Source of the DNA: Tamlana carrageenivorans
Lineage (GTDB): Bacteria; Bacteroidota; Bacteroidia; Flavobacteriales; Flavobacteriaceae
DNA: 64,000 nt
Assembly: GCF_002893765.1 (NCBI RefSeq)
Contig: NZ_CP025938.1
Coordinates: forward strand, 2,809,501 to 2,873,500
Reading direction: 5' to 3'
Below are positions 1 through 9,802 of this stretch, piece by piece. Positions within the stretch are counted from its first letter, which is position 1; each line of letters begins with the position of its first letter. The notes beneath the pieces are model-generated. The model ran no database searches, was not told where the DNA came from, and saw nothing but the letters and a program-made list of their open reading frames with translations. Both the position numbers and the translations under genes were made by a program.

Positions 1-1
1 A

Positions 2-124
2 AACGAATTACCGTTTGAAGAGATGATTACCGATGTACAGCCTTTAAGTAATATTCAACAAGTTTTCGAAAACATAGACAGCAATCCTGATGGCTTAAAA
101 GTATTAATGGATTGTCAGTTATAA
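2..124 (+). CDS. 3' end of a zinc-type alcohol/polyol dehydrogenase (partial)
   Basis: Forty codons are visible before the stop; the start lies outside the window. The reading frame has the ending typical of medium-chain Zn dehydrogenases (LPFEEMITDVQPLSNIQQ followed by a short helix and GLKVLMDC), where the substrate-domain helix precedes a Lys-containing final strand. No catalytic residue is in the visible part. The gap to the next gene is 20 bp, so it is probably the preceding cistron of the agar sugar operon and would oxidise or reduce a sugar-acid intermediate. The family assignment rests only on the tail and is tentative. Confidence 0.45.
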   Translation, partial: NELPFEEMITDVQPLSNIQQVFENIDSNPDGLKVLMDCQL

Positions 125-144
125 ATTCTAAAAAATAAATAAAA

Positions 145-915
145 ATGAGCATTTTAAATACATTCAGTTTAGAAGGAAAAACAGCTTTAGTTACAGGTTG
201 TAAAAGAGGAATTGGTAAAGCTATGGCTATTGGTTTGGCCGAAGCTGGTGCAAATATTATTGGTGTTTCGGCATCTTTAGAATTATCGGGAAGCGATGTG
301 GCTAAAGAAGTGGAAGCTAGAGGAAAAAAATTCTCGGCATACCAATGTGATTTTTCAGATAGAAAATCGCTTTATAAGTTCATTGAAGCTGCTAAGGCCG
401 ACCATCCACAAATTGACATTTTAGTAAACAATGCAGGAACTATTTTAAGAACGCCTGCTGCAGAACATCCTGATGAGATGTGGGATAAAGTGATTGAGGT
501 AAATCAAAATGCACAATTCATTTTAACTCGTGAAATCGGAAAAGAAATGGTAGCAAGAGGCGCTGGGAAAATCATTTTCACAGCTTCATTATTAACCTTT
601 CAAGGTGGTATTACGGTGCCAGGTTATGCGGCTAGTAAAGGTGCCATTGGTCAGTTAACCATGGCTTTTGCTAACGAATGGGCAGGAAAAGGTGTGAATG
701 TAAACGCCATTGCTCCAGGATACATCGCTACAGATAACACAGAAGCTTTAAGAAACGATCCTGTTAGAGCAGAATCTATTTTATCACGTATTCCAGCAGG
801 ACGTTGGGGGAAACCAGAAGATTTTGCTGGCCCAACCGTATTCCTAGCTTCAGAAGCGGCTAGCTACATGAACGGTTCTATCGTATTGGTAGACGGTGGT
901 TGGATGGGACGTTAA
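145..915 (+). CDS. kduD: SDR oxidoreductase, KduD-like (2-keto-3-deoxy sugar acid 5-dehydrogenase)
   Basis: A classical 256-residue short-chain dehydrogenase. The Rossmann motif TGCKRGIG is at residues 17-24, NNAG at 95-98, the catalytic Ser at about 148, and Tyr161/Lys165 form YxxxK. The start of the protein (NTFSLEGKTALVTG) and its length match KduD/2-dehydro-3-deoxy-D-gluconate 5-dehydrogenase. Upstream of the anhydrogalactose dehydrogenase and cycloisomerase genes, the likely cytoplasmic role is oxidation of 2-keto-3-deoxy-L-galactonate to the 2,5-diketo intermediate, which is then reduced to 2-keto-3-deoxy-D-gluconate; the dehydrogenase ending at base 124 is a candidate partner. The family is certain. 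The exact substrate is inferred from the operon. Confidence 0.82.
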   Translation: MSILNTFSLEGKTALVTGCKRGIGKAMAIGLAEAGANIIGVSASLELSGSDVAKEVEARGKKFSAYQCDFSDRKSLYKFIEAAKADHPQIDILVNNAGTILRTPAAEHPDEMWDKVIEVNQNAQFILTREIGKEMVARGAGKIIFTASLLTFQGGITVPGYAASKGAIGQLTMAFANEWAGKGVNVNAIAPGYIATDNTEALRNDPVRAESILSRIPAGRWGKPEDFAGPTVFLASEAASYMNGSIVLVDGGWMGR

Positions 916-938
916 TCTGTTCCCACAATTAAATAAAT

Positions 939-2342
939 ATGAAAAACACTCTAAACATAATACCTTATAAATTTCCAATTTTAACAGCGTTTATTTTTGG
1001 AGTGTTTTCATTTGTATATGGTCAAAATCAGCCTAACATCATATTCATCTTATCGGATGATGCGGGTTATGCCGATTTTGGTTTTCAAGGCAGTAGGGAA
1101 TTCAAAACCCCCAACTTAGACAAGCTAGCTTCACAAAGTATTCGCTTTACTCAAGCTTACGTATCTGCGGCGGTTTGCGGTCCTTCAAGAGCCGGGATTT
1201 TAACCGGGAAATACCAACAACGTTTTGGTTACGAAGAAAACAATGTGCCTGGTTATATGAGTGCTTCAGGAACTACAGGCGATGAGATGGGTTTACCGCT
1301 TGATCAAAAATTAATTTCAGAATACTTAAAAGAACAGGGTTATAAAACGGCTTTATTCGGAAAATGGCACATGGGCAACGCCGACCGTTTTCATCCAACA
1401 AAACGCGGTTTCGATACCTTTTACGGATTCAGAGGCGGCGCTAGAAGTTATTACGAGTTTAACGAGAATAATAAAAGCTCTAGAAAAGAAGACCGGATGG
1501 AACGTGGTTTTGGTGGTTTTGAAGAGTCTAAACAGTATCTAACCGATGCCTTGGCTCATGAAACGGTTCAATTTATAGAAGCACATAAAGCACAACCATT
1601 TTTTGTGTATTTGTCATTTAATGCGGTGCATACACCTATCGAAGCGCATCCAGACGATTTAAAAAAGTTTCCAAAGTTAAAAGGTAAACGAAAAACTTTA
1701 GCAGCTATGACCTTGGCTTTAGATCGTGCCTGCGGAAAAGTATTCGATAAATTAGACGAGCTAGGTTTACGAGATAACACTATTATTGTTTTTACTAATG
1801 ATAATGGCGGCCCTTCAGATACCAATGCGTCTTTAAATAAACCTTTAGGCGGTACAAAAGCCAATCATTTGGAAGGCGGTATTCGCGTACCATTTTTAAT
1901 GGCCTTACCAAATCAGCAACAGAAGCATACAACTTACAAATACCCAATAAGCACCTTAGATTTATTTCCTACGTTTTACAATCTAGCAGGAGGAAATGAA
2001 AAGCAAATTTTAGATTTAGATGGTGTTAACCTGTTGCCATTCGTAACAGGGGAAAACAAATCGAGACCACACGAAACATTGTATTGGAAGAAAGAGGTTA
2101 GAGGTGCCATTAGACATCAAGATTGGAAATTAATTCGCTATCCGGATCGTCCAGCAGAATTGTACAATTTAGCTGAAGATGAATCGGAAGTTAACAATTT
2201 AGCGACAACGCATCCAGACATTGTAAACGACCTATATAAACAATTTTTTGAATGGGAAGTGTCTTTGGAACGCCCACGTTGGATGCTAAAACATCAATAT
2301 GAAAAAGACGCCATAGAGCGCCTAGATAAATACAGAAACTAA
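939..2342 (+). CDS. secreted type I sulfatase (S1 family)
   Basis: A 467-residue formylglycine-dependent sulfatase. A signal peptide ends near residue 28 (VYG/QNQ). The metal-binding aspartates are in LSDDAGYADFG (Asp40-Asp41). The maturation motif CGPSR starts at Cys80, the residue converted to formylglycine. A second metal pair lies in TNDNGG, and Lys/His residues follow (FGKWHMG). It lies between the KduD-like SDR and the anhydrogalactose dehydrogenase gene, with gaps of about 20 bp. In this context the expected substrate is L-galactose-6-sulfate in porphyran or sulfated agar, probably acted on in the periplasm. The S1 subfamily, and whether it is exo- or endo-acting, cannot be read from the sequence. 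An anaerobic-type sulfatase maturase is not in the window. Confidence 0.88.
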   Translation: MKNTLNIIPYKFPILTAFIFGVFSFVYGQNQPNIIFILSDDAGYADFGFQGSREFKTPNLDKLASQSIRFTQAYVSAAVCGPSRAGILTGKYQQRFGYEENNVPGYMSASGTTGDEMGLPLDQKLISEYLKEQGYKTALFGKWHMGNADRFHPTKRGFDTFYGFRGGARSYYEFNENNKSSRKEDRMERGFGGFEESKQYLTDALAHETVQFIEAHKAQPFFVYLSFNAVHTPIEAHPDDLKKFPKLKGKRKTLAAMTLALDRACGKVFDKLDELGLRDNTIIVFTNDNGGPSDTNASLNKPLGGTKANHLEGGIRVPFLMALPNQQQKHTTYKYPISTLDLFPTFYNLAGGNEKQILDLDGVNLLPFVTGENKSRPHETLYWKKEVRGAIRHQDWKLIRYPDRPAELYNLAEDESEVNNLATTHPDIVNDLYKQFFEWEVSLERPRWMLKHQYEKDAIERLDKYRN

Positions 2343-2360
2343 TAATTAAAACGGTTAATT

Positions 2361-3815
2361 ATGACAAAAATAAAAGACTATCAGTTATTCATTAACGGAG
2401 CATGGAGAACATCAACATCAGGAGAAACGATTGATATTGTAAGCCCATCAACTGAAGAAGTTGTGGCGCGCATACAAAACGGAACAGCCGAAGAAGCTAA
2501 TGAAGCTTTAGAAGCTGCCGATAAAGCTCAAAAAGAGTGGAAAAAATTACCAGCGCGTAAACGTGCTGAATTATTATATAAATTGGCGGATGAAATAGAC
2601 GCTAATAACGAATATTTAGCCACTTTATTAACTAAAGAGCAAGGCAAACTTCTAAAGGTAGCCCGTTTTGAGGTGTCTGTTACGGCTTCATTTATTAGAT
2701 ATGCTTGTGAAGGTGCACGTCGTATTGAAGGGGATATTATTCCTTCAGACAACCCTAACGAGCAAATTTGGATTCAAAAAGTACCTCGTGGTGTGGTTGT
2801 TGCCATTACCGCTTGGAATTTCCCTTTAGCTTTAGCTGGTCGTAAATTAGGTCCTGCTTTAGTAGCAGGAAATACTATTGTTATTAAACCAACTTCCGAA
2901 ACGCCTTTAGCTACTTTAGAGTTAGGAACTTTAGCTAATAAAGTAGGGATTCCAGCTGGTGTTATCAATATCTTAACCGGCCCAGGTCGTGTTATGGGGA
3001 ATGCTTTAGTGGAAAACCCAATTACTAAAATGGTAACCATGACAGGGTCTACGCCTGTAGGACAGCAAATCGCAAGATTAGCAGCGAATAACTTAACACA
3101 TGTACAATTAGAATTGGGTGGAAAAGCACCATTTATCGTGTTTGAAGATGCCGATATCGATGCAGCAGTTGAAGCGGCTTTACATTCTCGTTTTGATAAC
3201 TGCGGACAAGTATGTACCTGTAACGAACGTATGTATGTGCATGAAGGTATTTACGATGTGTTTATGGAAAAATTCATTGCTAAAGTGAAAACTTTAAAAG
3301 TGGGTGATCCGATGCTAGAAGAAACCGATATGGGACCAAAAGTAAATGGTTCAGAATTAAAGCACATGGAGCATTTAGTGGCCGTTTCTATTGAAGAAGG
3401 TGCTACAGTAGCTACAGGAGGAAAACGTCCTGAAGGTGCTCAATTTGAAAAAGGTTTCTGGTTCGAACCAACGGTTTTAACCAATGTTACACAGGATATG
3501 ACGATTGTTCATGAAGAGTCTTTCGGACCTATTTTACCAGTACTTAAATTCTCTTCTTTTGAAGAAGTTATTGGTTATGCAAACGACTGTGAATACGGTT
3601 TAGCGGCTATGGTTTTTACTAACGATATGAATACCATTATGAAGTGTAATGATGAGTTAGAATACGGTGAAATCTATGTAAATAGAGGACATGGTGAACA
3701 ACACCAAGGCTTCCATAACGGCTATAAATTATCAGGTTCTGGTGGTGAAGATGGTAAATACGGTTTCGAACAATATTTAGAAAAGAAAACATTCTATATT
3801 AAACATAAAGCTTAA
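2361..3815 (+). CDS. NAD(P)-dependent 3,6-anhydro-L-galactose dehydrogenase (ALDH superfamily)
   Basis: A 484-residue aldehyde dehydrogenase of the AldA-like branch. Key residues: Asn153 in AWNFP, the general base Glu251 in LELGG, and nucleophile Cys285 in CGQVC. It oxidises the aldehyde of an aldose; with the cycloisomerase gene four genes downstream in the same operon, the natural substrate is 3,6-anhydro-L-galactose, giving 3,6-anhydro-L-galactonate. This is the first step of the pathway described in Vibrio sp. EJY3 and other agarolytic bacteria, and the N-terminal half resembles that enzyme as I remember it. It has no signal peptide, so it is cytoplasmic. A second AldA-like paralogue lies at 32854-34305 in a different operon, so the two probably differ in substrate. 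Confidence 0.85.
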   Translation: MTKIKDYQLFINGAWRTSTSGETIDIVSPSTEEVVARIQNGTAEEANEALEAADKAQKEWKKLPARKRAELLYKLADEIDANNEYLATLLTKEQGKLLKVARFEVSVTASFIRYACEGARRIEGDIIPSDNPNEQIWIQKVPRGVVVAITAWNFPLALAGRKLGPALVAGNTIVIKPTSETPLATLELGTLANKVGIPAGVINILTGPGRVMGNALVENPITKMVTMTGSTPVGQQIARLAANNLTHVQLELGGKAPFIVFEDADIDAAVEAALHSRFDNCGQVCTCNERMYVHEGIYDVFMEKFIAKVKTLKVGDPMLEETDMGPKVNGSELKHMEHLVAVSIEEGATVATGGKRPEGAQFEKGFWFEPTVLTNVTQDMTIVHEESFGPILPVLKFSSFEEVIGYANDCEYGLAAMVFTNDMNTIMKCNDELEYGEIYVNRGHGEQHQGFHNGYKLSGSGGEDGKYGFEQYLEKKTFYIKHKA

Positions 3816-3831
3816 TTAAAACGTCAATATT

Positions 3832-5406
3832 ATGATTTTCCCTAATCCGAATAAATTCAAATACCTCCTTTTAGCGGTGTTAAGCATTACTTTTATGCAT
3901 TGTAAAAGCGATAAAAAACAAGCTGAAATAAATGCAGAAAAAACCATAACACAACCTAATGTGGTGGTTATTTATTTAGACGATTTAGGGTTTGGCGATT
4001 TAAGTTGCTATGGTGCAACGGCTTTACAAACACCAAATATTGATAAATTGGCTAACGGTGGTGTACGCTTTACTAATGGTTATGCAACCTCTGCAACGTG
4101 TACACCAAGCCGTTATGGCATATTAACAGGGGTGTATCCTTGGCGTAATAAGGATGCTAAAATCCTTCCAGGAACGGCTCCTTTATTAATTTCTACAACT
4201 CAGGAAACACTACCCAAATTATTTAAATCTAAAGGTTATGAAACGGCCGTTGTAGGCAAATGGCATTTAGGTTTAGGTTCTGGTCATGTCGATTGGAATA
4301 AACACATTTCACCGAGTCCTAACGAAGTAGGATTTGATTATTCATACATCATGGCAGCTACTCAAGACCGCGTGCCAACCGTTTACATCGAAAATGGCGA
4401 TGTGGTTGGATTAGATCCAAACGATCCTATAGAAGTGAATTATAATAAAAACTTTGAAGGGGAGCCTACTGCAATTTCAAACCCTGAAATGCTTAAAATG
4501 AAATGGCACCATGGGCATAACAATAGCATAGTAAACGGTATTCCTAGAATTGGTTATATGAAAGGAGGTGAAGCAGCCAAGTGGAAAGATATCGATATGG
4601 CCGATCACTTTTTAGAGAAGGCACAGACTTACGTGAAAAACCATAAAGATTTTCCATTTTTCTTATATTACGCACTACAGCAACCGCATGTACCTAGAAC
4701 GCCTCATCCGCGTTTTGAAGGAAAATCTGGTTTAGGACCTCGTGGCGATGTGATTTTAGAAGCCGATTGGGTAATTGGTGAATTTATAAATACCCTTAAA
4801 TCTGAAGGACTTTTAGAGAACACTTTAATCGTTTTTTCAAGTGATAATGGCCCTGTTTTAAATGATGGCTATGAAGATGATGCGGTTGAAAAACTAGGAG
4901 ATCACGATCCAAAAGGTGGTCTTCGAGGTGGAAAATACAGTTTGTTTGAAGCGGGTACGCATGTGCCATTCATTACCTATTGGGAAGGAAAAATAAAACC
5001 ACTAGTGTCTGATGCTTTAGTATGTCAGGTGGATTTAATGGCCTCTTTTACAACACTTATTGATGGCGATATAAAACCTTCAGATAGCGAAGATATTTTA
5101 AAAGCTTTCTTAGGTGAAAGTAAAAAGGGACGTGAGTCTTTAATTTTAGAGGCCAATACTAGAACTGCGTATCGTGAAGGCGATTGGATTATGATTCCAC
5201 CATACGAAGGCAAAAGTTATTATGAAGATGTTCAAATTGAAATCGGGATAGCTCCAGAGTATCAATTGTATCATCTGAAAACAGATCCTGGTCAGCAAAA
5301 AAACCTTGCAGTATATAATCCAGAGCAATTAAAACTGATGGTTGAGCATTTCAACGCAAAGCGGGGTAATGCCTATTCAAACATTGAAGAATTAGAGTTA
5401 AAATAA
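3832..5406 (+). CDS. sulfatase lipoprotein (S1 family)
   Basis: A 524-residue sulfatase anchored as a lipoprotein: a hydrophobic segment ends at Cys24 (TFMHC), followed by KSDKK. Asp50-Asp51 (YLDDLGFGDLS) bind metal. The formylglycine motif is CTPSR at Cys90, with FSSDNGP later supplying the other metal ligands. It is clearly different from the sulfatase at 939-2342 (different leader, an insertion of about 60 residues after the KWHLG motif), so the two are not a recent duplication and may remove sulfate from different positions or chain ends. It sits 17 bp after the anhydrogalactose dehydrogenase and 6 bp before a GH3, which suggests stepwise desulfation and hydrolysis of porphyran oligosaccharides. 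The substrate is inferred. Confidence 0.87.
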   Translation: MIFPNPNKFKYLLLAVLSITFMHCKSDKKQAEINAEKTITQPNVVVIYLDDLGFGDLSCYGATALQTPNIDKLANGGVRFTNGYATSATCTPSRYGILTGVYPWRNKDAKILPGTAPLLISTTQETLPKLFKSKGYETAVVGKWHLGLGSGHVDWNKHISPSPNEVGFDYSYIMAATQDRVPTVYIENGDVVGLDPNDPIEVNYNKNFEGEPTAISNPEMLKMKWHHGHNNSIVNGIPRIGYMKGGEAAKWKDIDMADHFLEKAQTYVKNHKDFPFFLYYALQQPHVPRTPHPRFEGKSGLGPRGDVILEADWVIGEFINTLKSEGLLENTLIVFSSDNGPVLNDGYEDDAVEKLGDHDPKGGLRGGKYSLFEAGTHVPFITYWEGKIKPLVSDALVCQVDLMASFTTLIDGDIKPSDSEDILKAFLGESKKGRESLILEANTRTAYREGDWIMIPPYEGKSYYEDVQIEIGIAPEYQLYHLKTDPGQQKNLAVYNPEQLKLMVEHFNAKRGNAYSNIEELELK

Positions 5407-5411
5407 AATTT

Positions 5412-7595
5412 ATGCGTAAATCTGTCTTCATTTTAAGTCTTTTTATAAGTCTGTTTCAAGCAAATAGCCAACAATCTTTTGTTTGGTTTGATGAAGCGCT
5501 TCCTTTTGAAAAAAGGGTAGACGTCTTGCTTGATGCTATGACTTTAGAGGAGAAATGCAGTCAATTTATGTCAGACTCTCCAGCTATAATTCGTTTAGGA
5601 ATTCCTGAATATAACTGGTGGAATGAAGCCTTACATGGGGTTGCCCGAAACGGAAAAGCTACTATTTTTCCTCAAGGGATTGCTATGGGCGCCACGTTTA
5701 ACCCGGAATTAATTAAGGAAGTTGCTAATGCGATTTCAGATGAAGGTCGGGCTAAATTTCAAGTATCAAAATCTATTGGTAATCGAGGTATGTATGCCGG
5801 ATTAACCTATTGGTCGCCAAACGTGAACATTTTTAGAGACCCGCGTTGGGGACGCGGACAAGAAACCTATGGTGAAGATCCGTTTTTAACTTCTAAAATT
5901 GGCGTAGCCTTTGTTGAAGGTTTACAAGGCGATAACGAGAAGTATTTTAAATCGACCGCTTGTGCTAAACATTTTGCAGTGCATTCTGGTCCGGAAGCTT
6001 TACGTCATAGTTTCAATGCAAATCCTTCCAAATTAGATTTATATGAAACTTACTTGCCAGCTTTTGAAGCTTTGGTAAAAGAAGGCCATGTGCAAGGGGT
6101 TATGGGCGCTTACAACGCAGTTTACGGCGAGCCTTCAACAAGCAGTACGTTTTTATTAGATGAAACCTTGAAGAAAGCTTGGGGTTTCAACGGTTATATT
6201 GTTTCCGATTGTGGGGCTTTGGGCGATATTATGAAAGGTCATAAAAAAGCAAAAACTCAGGAAGAAGCAGCTGCGCTTGCTATGTTGGCTGGTGTGAATT
6301 TAAACTGCGGATGGGTTTACCAAAAGTTAGCATCTGCCGTTAAAAAAGGACTTATCTCTGAAGATTTGATTGATGAGCGTTTACGGAAATTATTCTTAAT
6401 CCGTTTTAAACTAGGCTTTTTTGATTCTGATGCTAGTAACCCATACACCAAACTGGGAACGGAAGTTATCAATTCCGAAAAACATAAAAACATTGCGCGT
6501 AAAGCGTCTCAACAATCAATCGTTTTATTGAAAAATGAGAACAACGTTTTACCATTAGATAAAAATATAAAATCCCTGTATGTTACAGGATCTTTCGCGG
6601 CTTCAACCGAAATTTTAATCGCGAACTATTACGGGATGTCTCCAAATATGGTAACCGTTTTAGAAGGTGTTGCCGATAAGGTGTCATTAGGCACTTCCGT
6701 AGAATACCGTCTTGGTGTTTTACCTTTTCAAAATAATTTAAACCCATTAAATTGGGCGGTACAAGTACCAAAAACCGTTGATGCTACCATTTTAGTGGCT
6801 GGAATTTCAAACGAAATTGAAGGCGAAGAAGTTGATGCTATTGCTTCGCAACATAAAGGCGATCGACAAGATTTAAAATTACCACAAAGTCAAATCGACT
6901 ACATTAAAGATGTCAGTAAAAACAAAAAAGGGCCGCTAATTCTAGTTCTAGGTACTGGAAGTCCGGTGTCTTTAGAAGAAGTAGAGCCTTATGTCGATGC
7001 CATAGTTTTAATGTGGTATCCTGGCGAACAAGGCGGAAACGCGGTGGCCGATGTTATTTTTGGCGATGTATCACCTTCAGGGCATTTACCCATTACATTT
7101 CCTAAAAACGTGGAGCAATTACCACCTTTCGATGATTATAGCATGAAAGGACGTACGTATAAATACATGGAAAAAGAACCGATGTATCCTTTTGGTTTTG
7201 GATTGAGTTATGGCAAAATTTCATTTGAAGCCGTTTCGCCAAAGTCTAAAACGATTAAAAAAGGGGAAGAGGTTTCATTTTCTATTATCGTAAAAAATCA
7301 AAGTGATAGCCATTTAGAAGATGTAGTACAGGTTTATTTAATTCCTGAAGACGACAAAGGCTTTCTTCCAAAATATGCCTTAAAAGCCTTCAAAAGAATT
7401 ACATTGAAACCTAATGCATCGCAAGAATTGACGTTTACTTTAACCGATAAAGATTTTTATCAAACCGATTTAGAAGGCAAAAAAGCATGGCTAAAAGGAC
7501 GTTATAAAATTGCGATTTCTAACGCCTTGCCAAGTGAACGTAGTGCTAAGCTAGGCGCTTCAAAACCGGTTGAATTTGGGATTAAATTACATTAA
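5412..7595 (+). CDS. glycoside hydrolase family 3 (beta-glycosidase), periplasmic
   Basis: A 727-residue GH3 with a signal peptide ending near residue 19 (ANS/QQ). The (beta/alpha)8 domain has KHF at 186-188 and the nucleophile Asp266 in YIVSDCGA. The alpha/beta sandwich follows from about residue 370, and a C-terminal fibronectin-like domain occupies the last 120 residues. The motif ALHGVARNG near residue 73 and the SDCGA nucleophile context are those of the xylosidase/beta-glucosidase branch of GH3. In the agar/porphyran operon it more likely trims beta-linked galactose from oligosaccharides, but family membership does not prove this. It starts 6 bp after the sulfatase lipoprotein, so the two genes are tightly coupled. 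Confidence 0.85.
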   Translation: MRKSVFILSLFISLFQANSQQSFVWFDEALPFEKRVDVLLDAMTLEEKCSQFMSDSPAIIRLGIPEYNWWNEALHGVARNGKATIFPQGIAMGATFNPELIKEVANAISDEGRAKFQVSKSIGNRGMYAGLTYWSPNVNIFRDPRWGRGQETYGEDPFLTSKIGVAFVEGLQGDNEKYFKSTACAKHFAVHSGPEALRHSFNANPSKLDLYETYLPAFEALVKEGHVQGVMGAYNAVYGEPSTSSTFLLDETLKKAWGFNGYIVSDCGALGDIMKGHKKAKTQEEAAALAMLAGVNLNCGWVYQKLASAVKKGLISEDLIDERLRKLFLIRFKLGFFDSDASNPYTKLGTEVINSEKHKNIARKASQQSIVLLKNENNVLPLDKNIKSLYVTGSFAASTEILIANYYGMSPNMVTVLEGVADKVSLGTSVEYRLGVLPFQNNLNPLNWAVQVPKTVDATILVAGISNEIEGEEVDAIASQHKGDRQDLKLPQSQIDYIKDVSKNKKGPLILVLGTGSPVSLEEVEPYVDAIVLMWYPGEQGGNAVADVIFGDVSPSGHLPITFPKNVEQLPPFDDYSMKGRTYKYMEKEPMYPFGFGLSYGKISFEAVSPKSKTIKKGEEVSFSIIVKNQSDSHLEDVVQVYLIPEDDKGFLPKYALKAFKRITLKPNASQELTFTLTDKDFYQTDLEGKKAWLKGRYKIAISNALPSERSAKLGASKPVEFGIKLH

Positions 7596-7609
7596 AAAAG
7601 CATAAAATT

Positions 7610-8704
7610 ATGAGTACAAAAATAGCAAACATAAAAACTAGATTATTCACCGTGCCTTTACCAGAGGTGATGTCCGACGCTAAACATGGTGATCACTATC
7701 ATTTTGAATTGGTAACAGTTACCATCACTTTAGAAGATGGTACCGAGGGCACAGGATATACTTACACCGGCGGAAAAGGTGGATTTGCCATTAAGGCCAT
7801 GGTAGAACACGATTTTACTGAAGCTTTAATAGGTAAAGATGGTACCGATGTAGAAGGTATTTACGATTTTTTAGAATGGCACATTCACTACGTAGGGCGT
7901 GGTGGGATCGCTTCTTTTGCGATTTCTGCAGTCGATATTGCCTTATGGGATATTCGTTGTAAAAAAGCAGGGCAACCACTTTGGAAAATGGCTGGTGGCG
8001 CAGGAAATACTTGTAAAGCCTATTGTGGTGGAATCGATTTAATGTTTCCAATAGAAAAGCTTTTAAGTAATATGAAAGGCTATTTGGAAAGTGGATTTAA
8101 TGCCGTAAAAATTAAAATCGGACGTGAAAATTTAGAGGAAGATTTAGAGCGTATCAAAGCCGTTCGTGAATATATTGGACCAGATGTAACCTTTATGGTG
8201 GATGCGAATTATTCGATGACCGTAGAGCAAGCTATTAAAGCCATTGAAGGGTTTAAAGACCAAAACATTACTTGGTTTGAAGAGCCTATCATTCCAGACA
8301 ACTATAAAGGCTACGCCGAAATTGTTGATGCTACAGGATTTCCTTTAGCAATGGGTGAAAATTTACATACCATTCACGAGTTTGAGTATGCTATGGAGCA
8401 ATCAAAACTATCTTTTGTTCAACCCGATGCTTCCAATTGTGGAGGGGTTACAGGATGGTTAGCAGCTGCTAGATTAGCCGATAAACATGGTATTCCAGCT
8501 TGTTCGCATGGGATGCAAGAATTACATGTGAGTTTAGTTTCTGCACAACCAAATTCAGGTTGGTTAGAAGTGCATAGTTTCCCAATAGACCAATATACAA
8601 CCAGACCTTTAGTGGTGGAGAATCACCGTGCCGTAGCACCAGATTATCCAGGTGTTGGTGTTGTTTTCAACTGGGAAAAATTAAGTCCGTACGAACAAAA
8701 CTAA
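7610..8704 (+). CDS. 3,6-anhydro-L-galactonate cycloisomerase (enolase superfamily)
   Basis: A 364-residue mandelate racemase/muconate lactonising-type enzyme. The active site is easy to read: Lys167 and Lys169 (KIKIG), the metal ligands Asp198, Glu224 (WFEEP) and Glu250 (MGENLH), and catalytic His300 in CSHGMQELH. It opens 3,6-anhydro-L-galactonate to 2-keto-3-deoxy-L-galactonate, the committed step that makes the anhydro sugar usable. The N-terminal stretch (SDAKHGDH, then TYTGGKGG and EWHIHYVGRGG) closely matches the characterised Vibrio enzyme as I remember it, so this is more specific than a family call. The substrate is supplied by the aldehyde dehydrogenase at 2361. Cytoplasmic. Confidence 0.9.
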   Translation: MSTKIANIKTRLFTVPLPEVMSDAKHGDHYHFELVTVTITLEDGTEGTGYTYTGGKGGFAIKAMVEHDFTEALIGKDGTDVEGIYDFLEWHIHYVGRGGIASFAISAVDIALWDIRCKKAGQPLWKMAGGAGNTCKAYCGGIDLMFPIEKLLSNMKGYLESGFNAVKIKIGRENLEEDLERIKAVREYIGPDVTFMVDANYSMTVEQAIKAIEGFKDQNITWFEEPIIPDNYKGYAEIVDATGFPLAMGENLHTIHEFEYAMEQSKLSFVQPDASNCGGVTGWLAAARLADKHGIPACSHGMQELHVSLVSAQPNSGWLEVHSFPIDQYTTRPLVVENHRAVAPDYPGVGVVFNWEKLSPYEQN

Positions 8705-8713
8705 ACCCTACTT

Positions 8714-9760
8714 ATGAACATATTAAAAACGAATTTCGGACAATTAAAAGATCAAGATATTGCGTTGTTTACATTATCAAACACCAATGGTGTTGAAGTT
8801 AAAATAACCAATTACGGCGCGACAATTACTTCAATAAAAGTGCCTGGAGCTAACGGAAACATTGAAACCATCACTTGTGGATTTGATACTTTAGAGAGTT
8901 ATTTTTCTGAAGCTTACAAAAACAATTCGCCTTATTTTGGAGGTACTGTTGGACGTTATTGCTCACAAATAAAAAATGCCGAGTTTTCCTTAAACGGAAA
9001 AACATTTCAGTTGGCAAAAAACGCAGGCGATAATAATTTACACGGTGGTGTTGAAGGTTTCGATAAAAAAATATGGGAAGCGTCCTTAGTCGATTCTAAA
9101 GATGCTTCAGCCATTAAAATGACTTTGTTAAGTCAAGATTTAGAAGAAGGGTTTCCGGGGAATGTGGAGGTTTCAGTAAGCTTTACACTCAATAACAATA
9201 ACGAATTAACCATTCAGTATGAAGGAGCGCCAGATCAAGACACACCTTTGTCGTTAACCAATCATACCTATTTTAACTTATCTGGTTTTTCAGAAAATAT
9301 AGAAAATCATATTGCCAAAGTGTTTAGCGATAAACGCTTAGCAACCGATGAAACTGGAGCTGCTACAGGCGAGATTTTAAATGTTGAAGGTGAAGCCGAC
9401 GATTTAAGAGAAGGAAAAATGATTGGCGATGTGCATAAACAAATGAACGATGGTTTCGAGCATTTCTACATTTTTGATGCCGATGACTCTAAGTTAAAGC
9501 ACACGGCATCTATAACAGATCCAAATACAAAAAGACGTTTAGATGTGTACACCACAGAGCCTTGTATGCTATTGTACACGGGCAAATACACATCAGACGA
9601 CTTGCAACGTGAAAACGGTCAGAAATTTGGAAAATACCGCGGATTTTGTTGCGAAACACACCGCTATCCAAACGGACCAAACATTGAGGGGGCTCCAAAG
9701 TCTGTAACCAAGGCTGGCGACACCTTTAAAAGTACCACCATTTTTAAATTTGGTTGGTAG
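8714..9760 (+). CDS. galM: aldose 1-epimerase (mutarotase)
   Basis: A 348-residue GalM. The catalytic acid His184 sits in LTNHTYFNLSG, the catalytic base is Glu314 in FCCETHRYPNGPN, and the substrate-contacting motif NNLHGG is near residue 108. It interconverts alpha and beta anomers of galactose and related aldoses. The start lacks a lipobox or an obvious signal peptide, which points to the cytoplasm, although many Bacteroidota GalM proteins are exported. In this operon it would prepare D-galactose released from agarose or porphyran for galactokinase; no galK is in the window. It lies 9 bp after the cycloisomerase gene and 42 bp before the transporter gene. Confidence 0.9.
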   Translation: MNILKTNFGQLKDQDIALFTLSNTNGVEVKITNYGATITSIKVPGANGNIETITCGFDTLESYFSEAYKNNSPYFGGTVGRYCSQIKNAEFSLNGKTFQLAKNAGDNNLHGGVEGFDKKIWEASLVDSKDASAIKMTLLSQDLEEGFPGNVEVSVSFTLNNNNELTIQYEGAPDQDTPLSLTNHTYFNLSGFSENIENHIAKVFSDKRLATDETGAATGEILNVEGEADDLREGKMIGDVHKQMNDGFEHFYIFDADDSKLKHTASITDPNTKRRLDVYTTEPCMLLYTGKYTSDDLQRENGQKFGKYRGFCCETHRYPNGPNIEGAPKSVTKAGDTFKSTTIFKFGW

Positions 9761-9802
9761 AAAACCCAAACCAATTAAACCATTAACTTAATAAATTAAA
9801 CT

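Noticed and set aside
939..5406. Carrageenan utilisation instead of agar/porphyran
   Set aside because: No GH16 kappa-, GH82 iota- or GH150-type carrageenase and no D-anhydrogalactose genes are visible; GH117 with the L-type cycloisomerase and GH86 point to agar/porphyran.
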